DNA of 64,000 nucleotides, from positions 14,097,001-14,161,000 of the forward strand of contig JAWQUS010000016.1 in assembly GCA_036365455.1 (NCBI GenBank). The letters run 5' to 3'. Positions 31,859 to 42,314 of the stretch are shown here, one piece after another. Each line of letters begins with the position of its first letter. The stretch's first letter is position 1. The position numbers and the translations under genes were made by a program. Source of the DNA: Macrosoma leucophasiata. Lineage: Eukaryota > Arthropoda > Insecta > Lepidoptera > Hedylidae. A model generated the notes under the pieces. That model was not told where the DNA came from, did not search any database, and worked only from the letters and a program-made list of their open reading frames with translations.

Positions 31859-32012
31859 GTCTGAGTTGCACCACGATATATGTTAAAGTTAAAGTTTTTG
31901 TAATATTTCACATCCTTCTCTATCTTTAACCGATTTTTTCAAGTTAGAGAAGGATGTAAAATGTTACAATAACCTTAACAAATTTTAATATCGTGGTGCA
32001 ACCCAGGCTAAG
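31859..32012. mobile_element. MITE M1, intact copy
   Basis: Arms GTCTGAGTTGCACCACGATA and TATCGTGGTGCAACCCAGGC extend inward as ~65-bp imperfect inverted repeats, meeting around CCGATTTTTTCAAGTT. It would fold into one long hairpin. Confidence 0.9.
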
Positions 32013-32059
32013 TATTATATTATGATGGCATAATGTTCATATACTTATTACATCAAAAA

Positions 32060-32245
32060 TATATTTCATTAGTTTTTGCTCGCTACTTCTTCCGCATTCT
32101 AGATTGTAGGCTATACATACATTATGCCAATGTATAGCCTATATTACTATAAGTTTCATCCAAATTTGTCCAGCAGTTTTTTCGTAAAAGAGTAACAAAC
32201 ATCCATCCATCCTTATTCACAAACTTTCGCATTTATAATGTTAGT
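32060..32245 (+). repeat. Family D-like repeat
   Basis: TGCTCGCTACTTCTTCCGC, then TTTCATCCAAATTTGTCCAG and AACTTTCGCATTTATAATGT. It includes a 12-bp inverted pair TAGGCTATACAT / ATGTATAGCCTA. Confidence 0.6.
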
Positions 32246-32269
32246 TCAATAAAAACACAATTGCTACCT

Positions 32270-32345
32270 CAGTAGTCTAGTAGTAGGTAGTTAGTATGCT
32301 ACTACCTACTGCTACGTTAGGTGTTGGGTTCAATTTAGAATTCCT
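32270..32345 (+). repeat. SINE T1 head fragment
   Basis: CTCAGTAGTCTAGTAGTAGG and TAGGTGTTGGGTTCAATTT match the tRNA-like head of T1, with a mutated B box. The tail is absent. Confidence 0.65.
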
Positions 32346-32762
32346 TTTAATTTAGAACACTCTTGCCTCGATATAAATTGTACTCAACAAGAGCACGTTC
32401 CCAGTGGCAACTTCGTAGGTAGTTATCTGCTTTCAGACAGTTATTATGCTAGTATTTAAAGGAAATAGTTTTTAATCTTACATCAAATTGTGTGTTTCAC
32501 TTTCATTACATAAAAAATCCTTTGTCATACATTTTATAACAAAACAGGACCGCAATAAAAAATGCGCCCCTAATATATTTTTCATATGGGATGTAGTATT
32601 TTTTTTTCAGATTTCAAATAATGTACACTTAGAGCAAAATACTTATTACCCTACCACGTACCTATCAGATGGCAGGACCACACCTGTACACATCTTCCCC
32701 AGCCGTCTCCTCACTCAGCAGCGAGTGTTTCCTCTCTGGGTTTCTCTTACGTTCGCCGTTAT

Positions 32763-33010
32763 GGGGACAACCACCGGCTGCTGAGTCCCCGCCCCGTCAC
32801 GACAAGACAGAAACTCTCGGGGTTATCACCGAATTGTCTAATCTATGTGCCGCCAAACATAGGGACAACCACCGGCTGCTGAGTCCCCGCCCCGTCACGA
32901 CAAGACAGAAACTCCCGGGAGTATCACCGAATTGGCTAACTAGGCAATTCGGTGATACGGTAGGATTAATTAGGCCTAAACGCTGCCAACTGGTAGCGTT
33001 TGGGCCTAAC
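32763..33010. repeat. 98-bp tandem repeat followed by two strong hairpins
   Basis: GGGACAACCACCGGCTGCTG occurs at 32764 and 32862, each followed by the same ~60 bp, period 98 bp. Then come hairpin 1 (GTATCACCGAATTG at 32921-32934 with its complement at 32945-32958) and hairpin 2 (18-bp arms 32971-32988 and 32991-33008, 16 of 18 paired, 2-nt loop). GC-rich against AT-rich surroundings. Not a family I recognise. Confidence 0.85.
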
Positions 33011-33030
33011 ATGTACTGGACCAAATGGTG

Positions 33031-33699
33031 ATTTTGTTAAAAAAAAAATACTGAAAAGTAATTGACGCATAACAATGCGTCTGGATTGAATTAGATCTCT
33101 TTTTTAAGGCCATGAAAAAAAAACAAAAGCCTCGTAAAAACGCAGAAATTTGCATGAACAATAATAATAATAATAGAAGGTACCTATTTATCAAGAAACG
33201 TTTAAAAGAATAGGTACATTGTATTAAAATTTATTGAACGCAGTATAATTCTCTTTGCCAAAATATTTGATTGATGCCCCTGTAATTACGTGAACTAAAT
33301 CCGAATTTTGATTAAGTTTGAACTAGTCATTGATTAAATGTGATCAATCAAACTTAATTAACAATCAAACGTAATTGGACTGAATGAAGTGATATGTATT
33401 TTCTGGGTTGATACGAGCATAAATGCGTCTGTATCACCGTCGATATTTTCTTATTCTAAAGTGGGAAAAATCGAAATAGATAAACATATTACGTAGTTTC
33501 AATAACTACTTTGGTATCTAAGTGGTAGCATTAATATGTTACCGTGACGCTACCAGTGCTGTCACTGTTAGATTTGGTATAATGTCTCCCGCGCAGTTGG
33601 TGAGTCTCCGTTAAGATCGGCCGCCGTGACCGAAATTCAGTGTGGAGGACATTGTTAGGTTTGGCTGATCTGAATATTTATGGGACTACAGCATCTAAC
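33031..33699. other. AT-rich intronic stretch
   Basis: Nothing recognised except repeated ATCAAACTTAATTAACAATC-like text near 33310-33370. Confidence 0.3.
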
Positions 33700-33930
33700 A
33701 AGAAATATTGCACATCGACCTTAGGAAGGAGACTTCGGCTTATTTCGGGTCTGTAGAGCGTTATCTCTTTCGCACCCTATCAATTTGACGTTTATCCACC
33801 ATTTTGACAAAAGTCTTGACCAATACCTGACTATCAGTGCTTACGTAGACAGCGTGCAGCAGAGATAACGCTCTACGAAGCCGGAACTAGCCGATTGTCC
33901 TTTTCAAAGGCTCGATGTGCAATATTTCTT
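33700..33930. mobile_element. MITE M2, full copy
   Basis: Ends AAGAAATATTGCACATCGAC and CGATGTGCAATATTTCTT are inverted repeats. Further in, AGAGCGTTATCTCTTTCGC pairs with AGATAACGCTCTACG. Length 231 bp, no coding. Confidence 0.85.
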
Positions 33931-34010
33931 GATGAGCACTGTACCTAGTGAGGGGCTGTAAGTGTAAGCATGTAAACGACTTTATTTATGCATTTTTTTT
34001 TTGTTACCAG

Positions 34011-34178
34011 GTGTATACCTTCCTTCAAGAGGCGGTTACTTGATGTGGAGTAACTCAGGGGTGTGGGAGATATGCCGATACGTGTTCCATCCGTTGTTGG
34101 TGAGGCACAATGCCTCCGTCCCAGCGACGACGCCAAGGCCTTATGACATCACTGGTTTGGAGGGCACATATACTACAA
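34011..34178 (+). CDS. Claudin/CACNG-like protein, second coding exon (residues 61-117)
   Basis: It encodes most of the first extracellular loop. Phase matches the previous exon: G + GT gives Gly61. The loop carries a claudin-like signature, W73 followed by G77-V78-W79-x-x-C82 (WSNSGVWEIC); claudins and gamma subunits usually have GLWxxC here. An N-glycosylation sequon (N94-A-S) follows. Acceptor TTTTTTTTGTTACCAG, donor A|GTAAGT, phase 1 on both sides, so the exon is symmetric and could be skipped without a frame change. The second conserved Cys falls on the next exon. Confidence 0.88.
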
Positions 34179-34283
34179 GTAAGTGAGCTGTAAAAACATG
34201 GTATAGGTAGATGAAACATGTACGAAAAATTAGATAAATTTTACTTTTGTTGGCGTTCCAGTGTTGGAGCTCGAGGGCGTAGG

Positions 34284-34559
34284 TTTTTTTATGTTATGAA
34301 GGTGGCAAACAAGCATGCAGTTCACATTTATGTTAAGTGATGACTGCAGCCTTTAGACACCCACACAAACACCAGAGTTCAAAATGCAGATGTGTTGCCA
34401 CCCCTGAGACCTTAGTTATTATGTCTCTGTGATAGTTATTACGGGGCCATACATTGTCACCTAACCGGAACACGATAGTGAACACTACCATTTAGAGGCA
34501 GATAAATTAGGTAATTCAGTGATGCCTACGCCATTTGCACTGGAACTCTACCTCCAGTA
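34284..34559 (-). repeat. Family A copy, plus flanking scraps
   Basis: TTTTTTTATGTTATGAAGGT to GGAACTCTACCTCCAGT. Just before it (34255-34283) is TCCAGTGTTGGAGCTCGAGG, a scrap of the opposite end. After it (34560-34650) is a diverged + oriented piece (ACCGCATTACGTTATCCTGG). Confidence 0.85.
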
Positions 34560-34684
34560 TACGACCGCATTACGTTATCCTGGCGGCAAATGATGGTGTT
34601 CAGCAGTATCCTATTCCAGTTAGATGTCAATATACGAGTATGCCCCCATAGTTACATCAATCCACGGAATAGTTTATAAAATGA

Positions 34685-34918
34685 ATAAAAAATAAAATAC
34701 GCTTACACTCACAGCCCCACACTAGGTATAAACCTGTGTCGTGGGTGCCATTGTACACACACAACACATACACAAACACCCAGACCCGAAACAAATATCT
34801 GTAGGCCATACAAATATCTGTAGGCCATACAAATATTTGTCCCGGTGCGGCGATCGAACCCGCGACCCTTCGAATCAGACGGTCATCTCACACCGCTGGA
34901 CTAATCAGGTCGTCAAAA
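34685..34918 (-). mobile_element. tRNA-derived SINE T2, full copy
   Basis: Right part GCGATCGAACCCGCGACCC and CACCGCTGGACTAATCAGGT is the complement of the tRNA-like head. Left part ends in AATAAAAAATAAAATACGCT, the A/T-rich 3' end. CAAATATCTGTAGGCCATA is tandemly repeated inside. Confidence 0.85.
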
Positions 34919-34983
34919 TTCTGTACATCAATCAAATAGTTTCCTATTCATTATTTGCAACTGAAAATACGTACAGTACGCAG

Positions 34984-35112
34984 CAAGATATATTGCACAT
35001 CGACCTCAGGAGAGAGACTTCGGATAATTTCGGCTCTGTAGAGCGTTATCTCTTTCACACCCAACCTGTCTGACGTTTATCGAACATTTTGAAGTTTTGA
35101 CCAATACGAGAC
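34984..35112. mobile_element. MITE M2, left half
   Basis: TATTGCACATCGACCTCAGG and TCTGTAGAGCGTTATCTCTT match the left half of 33700-33930. It ends where a family A copy begins, so family A insertion or deletion removed the rest. Confidence 0.8.
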
Positions 35113-35397
35113 TATTAATGGTGGTAAAACTCCAGCGACGGAGCTCACGGGCGTATGCTCTACCGCATTACCTAATATACTGGCCGCTAAATGGTAGTAT
35201 TCAGCACTATCGTGGTCCGGTCAGGTGTTCATGTACGGCCCTGTAATTTCCGACACAGGTATAACACCTTAGGCCTCAGGAGTGGTAAGGCATCTGCATT
35301 TTGACCTTGGTCTTTGTGTGGGTTTCTATAGGCTGCAGTCATCACTTAACATGAGTGTGAACTACATGTTTGTTTGTCACTTCCATTACATAAAAAA
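35113..35397 (+). repeat. Family A copy, near full length
   Basis: TTAATGGTGGTAAAACTCC to CATTACATAAAAAAC; five substitutions in the first 20 bases. Confidence 0.9.
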
Positions 35398-36593
35398 CGT
35401 GATCATTGCAAACGCATCCATTGATGAGCTGCGGTTAATTATGGGGTGTTATAATAGTTATCTTGCCAAATCATATAAACATTGTAGATGATATTGTAAA
35501 GATGACTATAAACTCATGTGATATATTAATACATGAATAGATATTACAAACATAATATATCAGTCCATTAAATTACCTGACAACGGTGATAAAGTATGAA
35601 AATTTACACATACACCAAACCATGTCACTATATCATGTCAAAAAAATGATTTAATTGGCTAACAAACAACTCGCTCTAATGGTTGTGCGATGGACGCAGT
35701 TTGTTTGGTTTTTCTATTTTTTTTATCTCGCTTAGATGAGAAAATAGCTTTGCAAAGTAAACCAGCGGGAGGTAATGGAGTAACTGAGTGAGGGAAAACA
35801 GAAGGCAGCTGTGGATAAAATAAACTATGAGTACAACAGTCTACAGAGCATATAAGTCAGTTAACAAGGCTATTGCGATAACTATGTTATCAATACTTTT
35901 ATCCCATTATAAGCTTACTGCGTGATAAGTAGGTACCTGTGCGTAAATTGCCCAGTGATTTTTGGCTCAATTTGGGTCAAGGTACCTTTTCTCTTATAAA
36001 AACGCTTACTGTGATACATCATATCACATTGAAGAGGATCTATTTAGGACTTTTGTTAAGATGGTCGAGTTCCAATTTGAGAGTTCGAGGGCATTGGCAA
36101 TTGGCAACATTGCCTCATCTAATCTATCTGCCTCCCAACTGTAATGATCTGCCACTGTTCAGCATTATCGCGTACCAGTTGGATTGTAATGTATAGTCCT
36201 TTTTTACGCAGGGAAACCTTCATGGGCACCTACCGTCTAAGGGAACAGATAGCGGGCAAGTGTGACTCACTAAAAACTCGCGGTATTCCGACTCCACAGT
36301 TTGAGTCCTTTGACTCCAACCAACACTAGTAGCGTTTGGAACACGTGCATGCCACCTAGCTTGGGACCTTTCTCCATTCGGGCGACAGGCATCCCTTAGT
36401 TCGACGCCCCAAGGCCCCTGTACAGACTACTCATCACACAAATTGTCTGGTGATGTGTGCAGTTCTGGCATATATTTCGCCTTCGAGAGAGCGGGGGCCT
36501 CAAAGGAGTTCGACCCTCAGCCCCTCCGCGAAAGTCGAAACTGAAACCCTCTGGGGGAGGATAATGTATGACTTTGTTAAAACAATCACGGCT
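35398..36593. other. Intronic stretch with a GC-rich patch
   Basis: AT-rich to about 36140. A diverged family A piece (TGTTCAGCATTATCGCGTACC) lies at about 36150-36200. A GC-rich patch follows at about 36220-36580 (GCCTCAAAGGAGTTCGACCC, CCCTCTGGGGGAGGATAATG). It looks like part of a mobile element, but I find no motif to name it. Confidence 0.4.
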
Positions 36594-36644
36594 AGTAGAT
36601 TAGGTAAAACGGTGGTGCCTACGCCCGCGAGCTCTACCTCCAGT
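36594..36644 (-). repeat. Family A fragment
   Basis: TAGATTAGGTAAAACGGTGG then GCCTACGCCCGCGAGCTC and CTCTACCTCCAGTA. Confidence 0.75.
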
Positions 36645-37067
36645 ATAATTTCTTAAATCTCTATATATTATATTTGCTGTTTCCCGGCCTTGGAATCGAG
36701 CTCAGTACATCCGTTTCAATAGAAAACCATTTTAACTGTACCACAGAGAAAATTCATTCCGATATTAATGCGCAATTAATTGAATTTATTTCGGAATCAT
36801 GTGTTACTCAAACGTTTAGTTTACGAATCAAAGAGCCAATAACTAATTCGATATATAAATATCAAACATACTCATTAGATCAACAACTACAATTGCTTAA
36901 TAGGGTTTATGTATATAAGTTATCTACGTCCTCTATGTATGTTGTAGGTCAAAATAAATGCGAGTTATTTAGATTATTATCTTAGAGCACAAAATAAAAT
37001 AAAGATTATAAGTTATTGCAGGCACTTTATCGTACATAAAAAGGAAAGGACATCGGGAATAGCTACG
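36645..37067. other. AT-rich stretch with a 103-codon open frame
   Basis: A + frame at 36674-36985 is open for 103 codons without a recognisable motif. Codon use is AT-driven. I do not call it a gene. Confidence 0.3.
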
Positions 37068-37188
37068 GGTTAGTTATCGCCATCTAACTGGAACATGATA
37101 ATGCTGAACACTCCCATTTGGCGTCAGATAGATGAGGTAACCGGTGGTGCCCACGCCCCCGAACTCCTACACTAGAACTCTACCCTTT
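37068..37188 (-). repeat. Diverged family A fragment
   Basis: CATCTAACTGGAACATGATA, TGCTGAACACTCCCATTTGG and GGTAACCGGTGGTGCCCACG follow the family order with many substitutions. Confidence 0.75.
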
Positions 37189-37264
37189 ATTATTTCCCTT
37201 TTTATGATTTAACCCATTATGACCGACGCGACGATCGAATAAAAATTTTATGTGTGTTTTGTCA

Positions 37265-37490
37265 CAGCGCGACCACTCCGCCAAAATTCCACACAAACAC
37301 TTAATTTGGTCTCTATTACACAGACATCAATCAGTGACGTGTATTTACACGTGCACCTGTGTGCGTAGCACGTAGAATATACCAACCGTCGTCCATAAGA
37401 GGGGAGGAGGCTGGGCGATGCGAGGAAATCGGACGGGACGTCGAAGTGTCCATTCTATACGTATTATTATTACAATGACATATTCTCTGG
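37265..37490. mobile_element. Family N element, stand-alone copy
   Basis: Matches the nested insertion at 14660-14879 over its whole length (CACTCCGCCAAAATTCC, CACGTGCACCTGTGTGCGTA, GACGTCGAAGTGTCCATTC). Confidence 0.85.
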
Positions 37491-37770
37491 TTTTGTTGTA
37501 AAAATCGTTAATCGCGGCGATGGCCAATATGAACTACTCGTCTGGTCAGTCAAACATTTGCATTGTGGTTGATAATCAACTAAACTCGTAGCGGTGACAC
37601 CTACTTAAAAAAAATTCGTGAATATAACTCAGACGTATTTTTTACACGCCGACCAGAATCTCTATCTATTTTCTCCTGGATCCCTCGGGGTTTACTTGGA
37701 CCACTTCAGGAGTCATTGATCTAAATTTATAGTAATAGATAAGTTATGAGGTTACTTTTTATTTCCATTT

Positions 37771-37975
37771 GACGACCCGGTTAGTCCAGGGGTGTGAGAT
37801 GACCGTTTGATTCGAAGGGTCGCGGGTTCAATCCAGGCTCCAGGACAAATATTTGTATGGCCTACAGATATTATTATGTTTCGGGTGTGGGTGTTCGTGT
37901 ATATGTACCAACGGTCCCCACGACACAGATTTATACCTGTGATTGTTAGCGTATTTTATTTTTAACCTGTCAAGG
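37771..37975 (+). mobile_element. tRNA-derived SINE T2, full copy
   Basis: Head GACGACCCGGTTAGTCCAGG, then CGAAGGGTCGCGGGTTCAAT (B-box-like GGGTTCAATCC), body GACAAATATTTGTATGGCCT, and tail GTTAGCGTATTTTATTTTTA. This + copy shows the element in its transcription sense. Confidence 0.87.
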
Positions 37976-37979
37976 AACG

Positions 37980-38599
37980 TAAGGCCACCGGCGCCCAGAC
38001 ACAATTGAATTTCAATTTTGGTGTTGCGCAATGATTAAACCCTCCAGACACGAGAAAAATATGACCAACTTTAACATTATGACTTTTATTAACACTTCGT
38101 CTGTAATATATATACATTACTGTGTATTATGGTACACTTTGAACTATTATTGCTTTATATTAAATGTAACGTTTTCATGAATTTCTAACATGTCGGGTGA
38201 TGTCGGCGCAGACGCAAGCAGTTGATCTTTACAATGTTTACATCTATTAACACTAACAATTTTGTAATTCTGTCGCGCCGCCACCTACTTACTCGTCCTA
38301 GCATGATTCCACAAAAACTTTTAATGTAAATACTATTTAATTTTTATGCAATGGTTTACTAAAATAGTTTGTGTTTTAATTGGATTATTTTTACGTTTAT
38401 CAACAACAGAAGTTTGATATTATCTTGACTATTGGATGAACGGTTAACTTGCTCAGTTAATTATAGCAATTCAGTAACATAAAAAGTTCTTCACCGTGCC
38501 TTGGATACTTTGTTGCATCTTAAGCATTGTTTTAAATTAAACTTTGATTATAAGGGATGTACGCTGATTTAATTGCCAAAATTAACAATATATTACACT
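37980..38599. other. AT-rich intronic stretch
   Basis: Nothing recognised. Confidence 0.3.
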
Positions 38600-38738
38600 A
38601 ATGGCCGAATACTCAAACGTCACTCAATTTTAAGCAACCCTCAAAAGTGCGCTATCTCTTTCGTTTAAACGTGTTTAATAAAGACAGGAGACTTTTAAGT
38701 CCCACTTAGATTTGAGCGACGTTTGAGTATTTGGCCGA
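38600..38738. mobile_element. MITE M6
   Basis: Inverted ends AATGGCCGAATACTCAAACG and CGTTTGAGTATTTGGCCGAT bracket a 95-bp interior. Short foldback element without coding. Confidence 0.8.
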
Positions 38739-38739
38739 T

Positions 38740-39133
38740 ATTCTCTAAAACGAACAGTTTTTGTACTATACACTGTTACTCTGTCCATTCGATTGTTAAA
38801 CTAAACAATAATATCTATGCGACCATGCACAAGCGGTGCACATCTGTGGTGCGCAGGGTGCTTGCCAGTCGAAGCACCAGCCTAAGTGCCTTTGCAAAGC
38901 GGTTTGACTGTTAATACCTGAACGATTGTAATATGGCTCATGTTACAATGGTTCAGTAATCTTTCTTAATATCTAATATTAATTATTTTAAGCTATTGCA
39001 TAGCTTCTATCGCGGACCTTGAGCGCGGGGACCGAATTCAAAAATTCCGTAACGAAAAAACCGGACGCTCCGGATTACAAATTTTAAACTCATTTAAAGA
39101 AAGTCATGTATAATTTCGCCGTCCGACCTCGTG
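38740..39133. other. Intronic stretch upstream of the tRNA-like gene
   Basis: No repeat recognised. An inverted CCGGACGCTCCGG lies near 39061. Confidence 0.35.
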
Positions 39134-39214
39134 GGTACCGTGGCCGAGCGGTCTAGGCGCTGGTTTAAGGCACCAGTCTCTTCGGAGGCGTGGGTTCGAG
39201 TCCCACCGCTGCCT
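39134..39214 (+). tRNA. tRNA-Leu (anticodon AAG), gene or recent pseudogene
   Basis: The 81-nt sequence folds as a class II tRNA. Acceptor 5' strand GGTACCG (39134-39140) pairs with CGCTGCC (39207-39213) except for one C-C mismatch at the fifth pair. The A-box region is TGGCCGAGCGGTCTAGG. The anticodon arm CTGGT-TTAAGGC-ACCAG gives anticodon AAG. The long variable arm GTCTCTTCGGAGGC is typical of tRNA-Leu. The T arm GTGGGTTCGAGTCCCAC contains a perfect B box. A TTTTT run at about 39221 can serve as RNA polymerase III terminator. The mismatch, the T at the discriminator position (Leu normally has A) and a one-base-shorter D loop leave open that it is a decaying copy. Confidence 0.8.
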
Positions 39215-39430
39215 AGATTGTTTTTGTTCATTTTTTTTATTGTTTGTTTTTCCATTCAATATTTAAAAAGTGGTAAATATTAATAGAAAATTATTGTTTC
39301 ATTTCATTTTTTTTTTCTTTTATTTGCATTTTATTTTGTTTTGCATAATTTTAGATAATTATGTAAATGTAATAGCTTTACCGCGGCAGTCCCCGAGTGC
39401 CACACGTCTTTTTATTTATAATTATTAATT

Positions 39431-39475
39431 ACTAGCTGTTGCCCGCGGCTCCGCCCGCGTGTAGGTCGATAAATT
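39431..39475 (+). repeat. Family D/C start fragment
   Basis: TACTAGCTGTTGCCCGCGGC followed by TCCGCCCGCGTGTAGG; only the first 45 bp are recognisable. Confidence 0.6.
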
Positions 39476-39754
39476 ATTATATCTCTTTACAAGTTTGCCT
39501 GTCGTCAACTTAATTAGTTCTACCACCAGTGAAATTCAATAGTGCAAATTAATAAAATATATCTATAAGTAAACTAAACTTGGAAGCCACCAACTCATCA
39601 AGCGGAAAGCTAACATTAATTTCTAATTTTCTCCAACCCAGAGCAGAAAAAAACAAGATTAGCATAATAGTTATATTTTTCACAATACCTAACACATGCG
39701 AGTGAATTTAGAAATTAAAGAAAAAGTAAGTATGAGTTTAGTATACATATATAC

Positions 39755-40115
39755 AAATAAATAAAATTGGAGTGTCTGTTTGTAATATTAAAATAACTGC
39801 TTTTTACTAAATGCATATGTATGTATACACGATACATATACCAAAACCACATTTTTTTTACAATTTTTGTATGTCTGTCTGTCTGTCCGTCTGTCTGTCT
39901 GTCTGTTTGTACCGTCTAATCTCGGGAATGGCTTCACCGATTTTGACGGGACTTTCACTGGCAGACAGCTGACGTAATAAGGAGTAACTTAGGCTACTTT
40001 TATACTAGCTGCGCCCACGACATCGTCCGGGTAGATACTGAACAATCATTAATCATGATGTTTTTGATAAATAAATAAATTCTCACGCGGACGATGTCGC
40101 GGGCACAGCTAGTAT
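39755..40115 (-). repeat. Family C copy with palindromic end
   Basis: TAAATAAAATTGGAGTGTCT, a CTGTCTGTCTGTCCGTCTG run and CGGGACTTTCACTGGCAGAC are the reverse of 12089-12460. The right end folds back: TACTAGCTGCGCCCACGACA (40012) pairs with TGTCGCGGGCACAGCTAGTA (40095-40115). Confidence 0.8.
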
Positions 40116-41454
40116 ACCTATAAAATTCGACCTACAGCACGTATCGTCTTGAAACGTTAAATAGTTTTCAGTTTTCAGACACATATCTATTCAGTTGATG
40201 ACAATTTCGTGTCTCTTTAGATAAACAGAGGCCCGGAAAACTAATTTTAACAGTCGTCAGAGTGATAAATTATAAAAATGTCTCGAATACGAATGAATAA
40301 ATTCATCTCAATAATTTCCAGCTATTAAATAAATGGGCCGATAGTCTTACAAAATGTTATATAAAGTTCGAAAACGATGCAAAACCGTGGGATGAGTATG
40401 TGTCGATAACACGTCTCAATGGGGAAACAAATTAAATATAACCGTACTTTCATTTTAGCTTGTCGTTGTAAAACCAAGCATCTGTGCTACTGGAATTACT
40501 GACTGGGCCATTTTATCTTTGTATGCAGTCAAAGACTTAATAGTTAAATTTAAAACACTTATCACTTTATGTTATGTTACCATTTTTTGGATTAATGATA
40601 TTAACATTTGATATTTTTATATTTTTACACTATCATAACATAAAAATAAAAAAAAATCTTTTTTATTATATATCTCAATATGAGACATTATTGTAGGTAT
40701 ATTATACTGTTTGCATAAAAGCTATAGATCTTTCTAAAATGGCTCTATATCTTTGATCTATAACGAAAATTAAAACGAGTGCATTACTATCTGACTAAAG
40801 TAACACAATAATATGCATGTATTAATATTATTTTTTTAATATCAATGTTAAATGTTTAGGAGTGCAAAATTTTTGTGATTTCCAAAAGAAGTCATAAAAC
40901 CTACGTTTTTACCAAAATGGATACCTTAAATTCATAACAATTCGTAACATAGAATCAGTACAAATTACTTTTTAACTACATTACCACAATATTGCATTTT
41001 CCTTTTGTTGTGCTGAAAAGTCGTAACTACCACCAGCAAAATTTAATATCAAGTTAAACATCACTGATGTGCATCACTTAAATGTCTAGTCCAATTGTTT
41101 TTATCAATGATATACCTAACATTTTTTTACCCTTGACTCTAAGTAATAAAGTTTTTGATATAATAAATGATTGTATTAAAGTGTCTCTTTATGATAAAAT
41201 ATTAGATAAATCAAACAAAATGTATTGATCAATTTGCCTTTCCATTAATTTCTATTGTATTTTGGTCAAATATTATTTTTCATCTTCATCTGTATCTACG
41301 AAATAATCCATTACAATTGTTGATGTTTAAATTTTTTATATTCTGTAACAAATCTTGAAGAAAAATAAGTCAACAAAATTGCTGGTCTTTATTCGTTAGG
41401 CAATATTGAGTTCTTAACAAACATCACATTGGGTTCTTGCCCTACGTCTCTCCT
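40116..41454. other. AT-rich intronic stretch
   Basis: No gene or local repeat seen over 1.3 kb. Confidence 0.4.
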
Positions 41455-41543
41455 CCAACAGGGTGCAAGGTCTCTATCTCCCATATCTGAATCTGACGCG
41501 CTGGAGTAATTGCAAAAATAGCACCCTGACCCCCCCTACTAAT
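41455..41543. repeat. MITE M4 single end
   Basis: TATCTGAATCTGACGCGCTG and AATTGCAAAAATAGCACCCT to CCCCCCTACTA match the right end of M4 (45830-45893). The other end is not found nearby. Confidence 0.7.
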
Positions 41544-42314
41544 TCTTGTCTTTGTGGCAACAAACAACTGTGGCAACAAGCAATGACTAATCAGAAAAAA
41601 AAAAACATTACCTTCTTTAATAAATGTATATAGTGGTACGGGTCCACATGATATGTAATATCGATGATCAAATATTTTTCCGCGTTTTCGTTTGAAGCTT
41701 ATTTTTCTTATTTTTTTGTTCTTCAAGGTATCACCTTGGTCCCGCACTCCTGGCGTACACATTAACGTCAGTAAAGTCGGGCCATTACTATATCATTATT
41801 ATAATTTCAGAGGCATACGTTATATGTGCGACTAAAATCTGCGGTAAAAATACATAGTCGTGTGTCATTGATATCTTTCGAACGGATTTCTGAGAAAACA
41901 TGACGGTTTAATAAAATATTTTTTGGTCAATACCGACAACAAAAATAAAACCAAAGATAGTCTGAGAGCCTATGTAAATTAGATGAGAAGATGTTTATGG
42001 CAAAATGAAATGATGAAAACTGTAAAATACATTCGTCATTGTTTTGATAAGTGTCACTAATAATTTAATGGCCATTTGCCGTATTTTGGTTTGAAGTTTG
42101 TGGTCACAATAATCACACTAGTTCTGTACTCCTGGAGTATATTATATTAACATTAGGCCATTACTATATCATACGTTTTATTTCAGCGAACACGTAATAT
42201 GTGCGAGTAAAAATACATCGTCGTGAGTAGTTGACGGCTTTTTAACAGATTTCCAAGAAAAATCCAAATGGAAAATGAGTTTTTTGGTCAATACCTACCG
42301 ACAAACAGTCAGAG

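Larger units (their letters stand above)
20192..34010 (+). other. Intron 1 (13.8 kb)
   Basis: Inferred from the frame continuity of the exons at 20011 and 34011. It begins GTGAGT and ends TTTTTTTTGTTACCAG. It contains an exon-fragment duplicate, the minisatellite and many mobile elements. Confidence 0.8.

Noticed and set aside
36674..36985. 103-codon open frame as a gene
   Set aside because: AT-driven codon use, no motif, no splice support.
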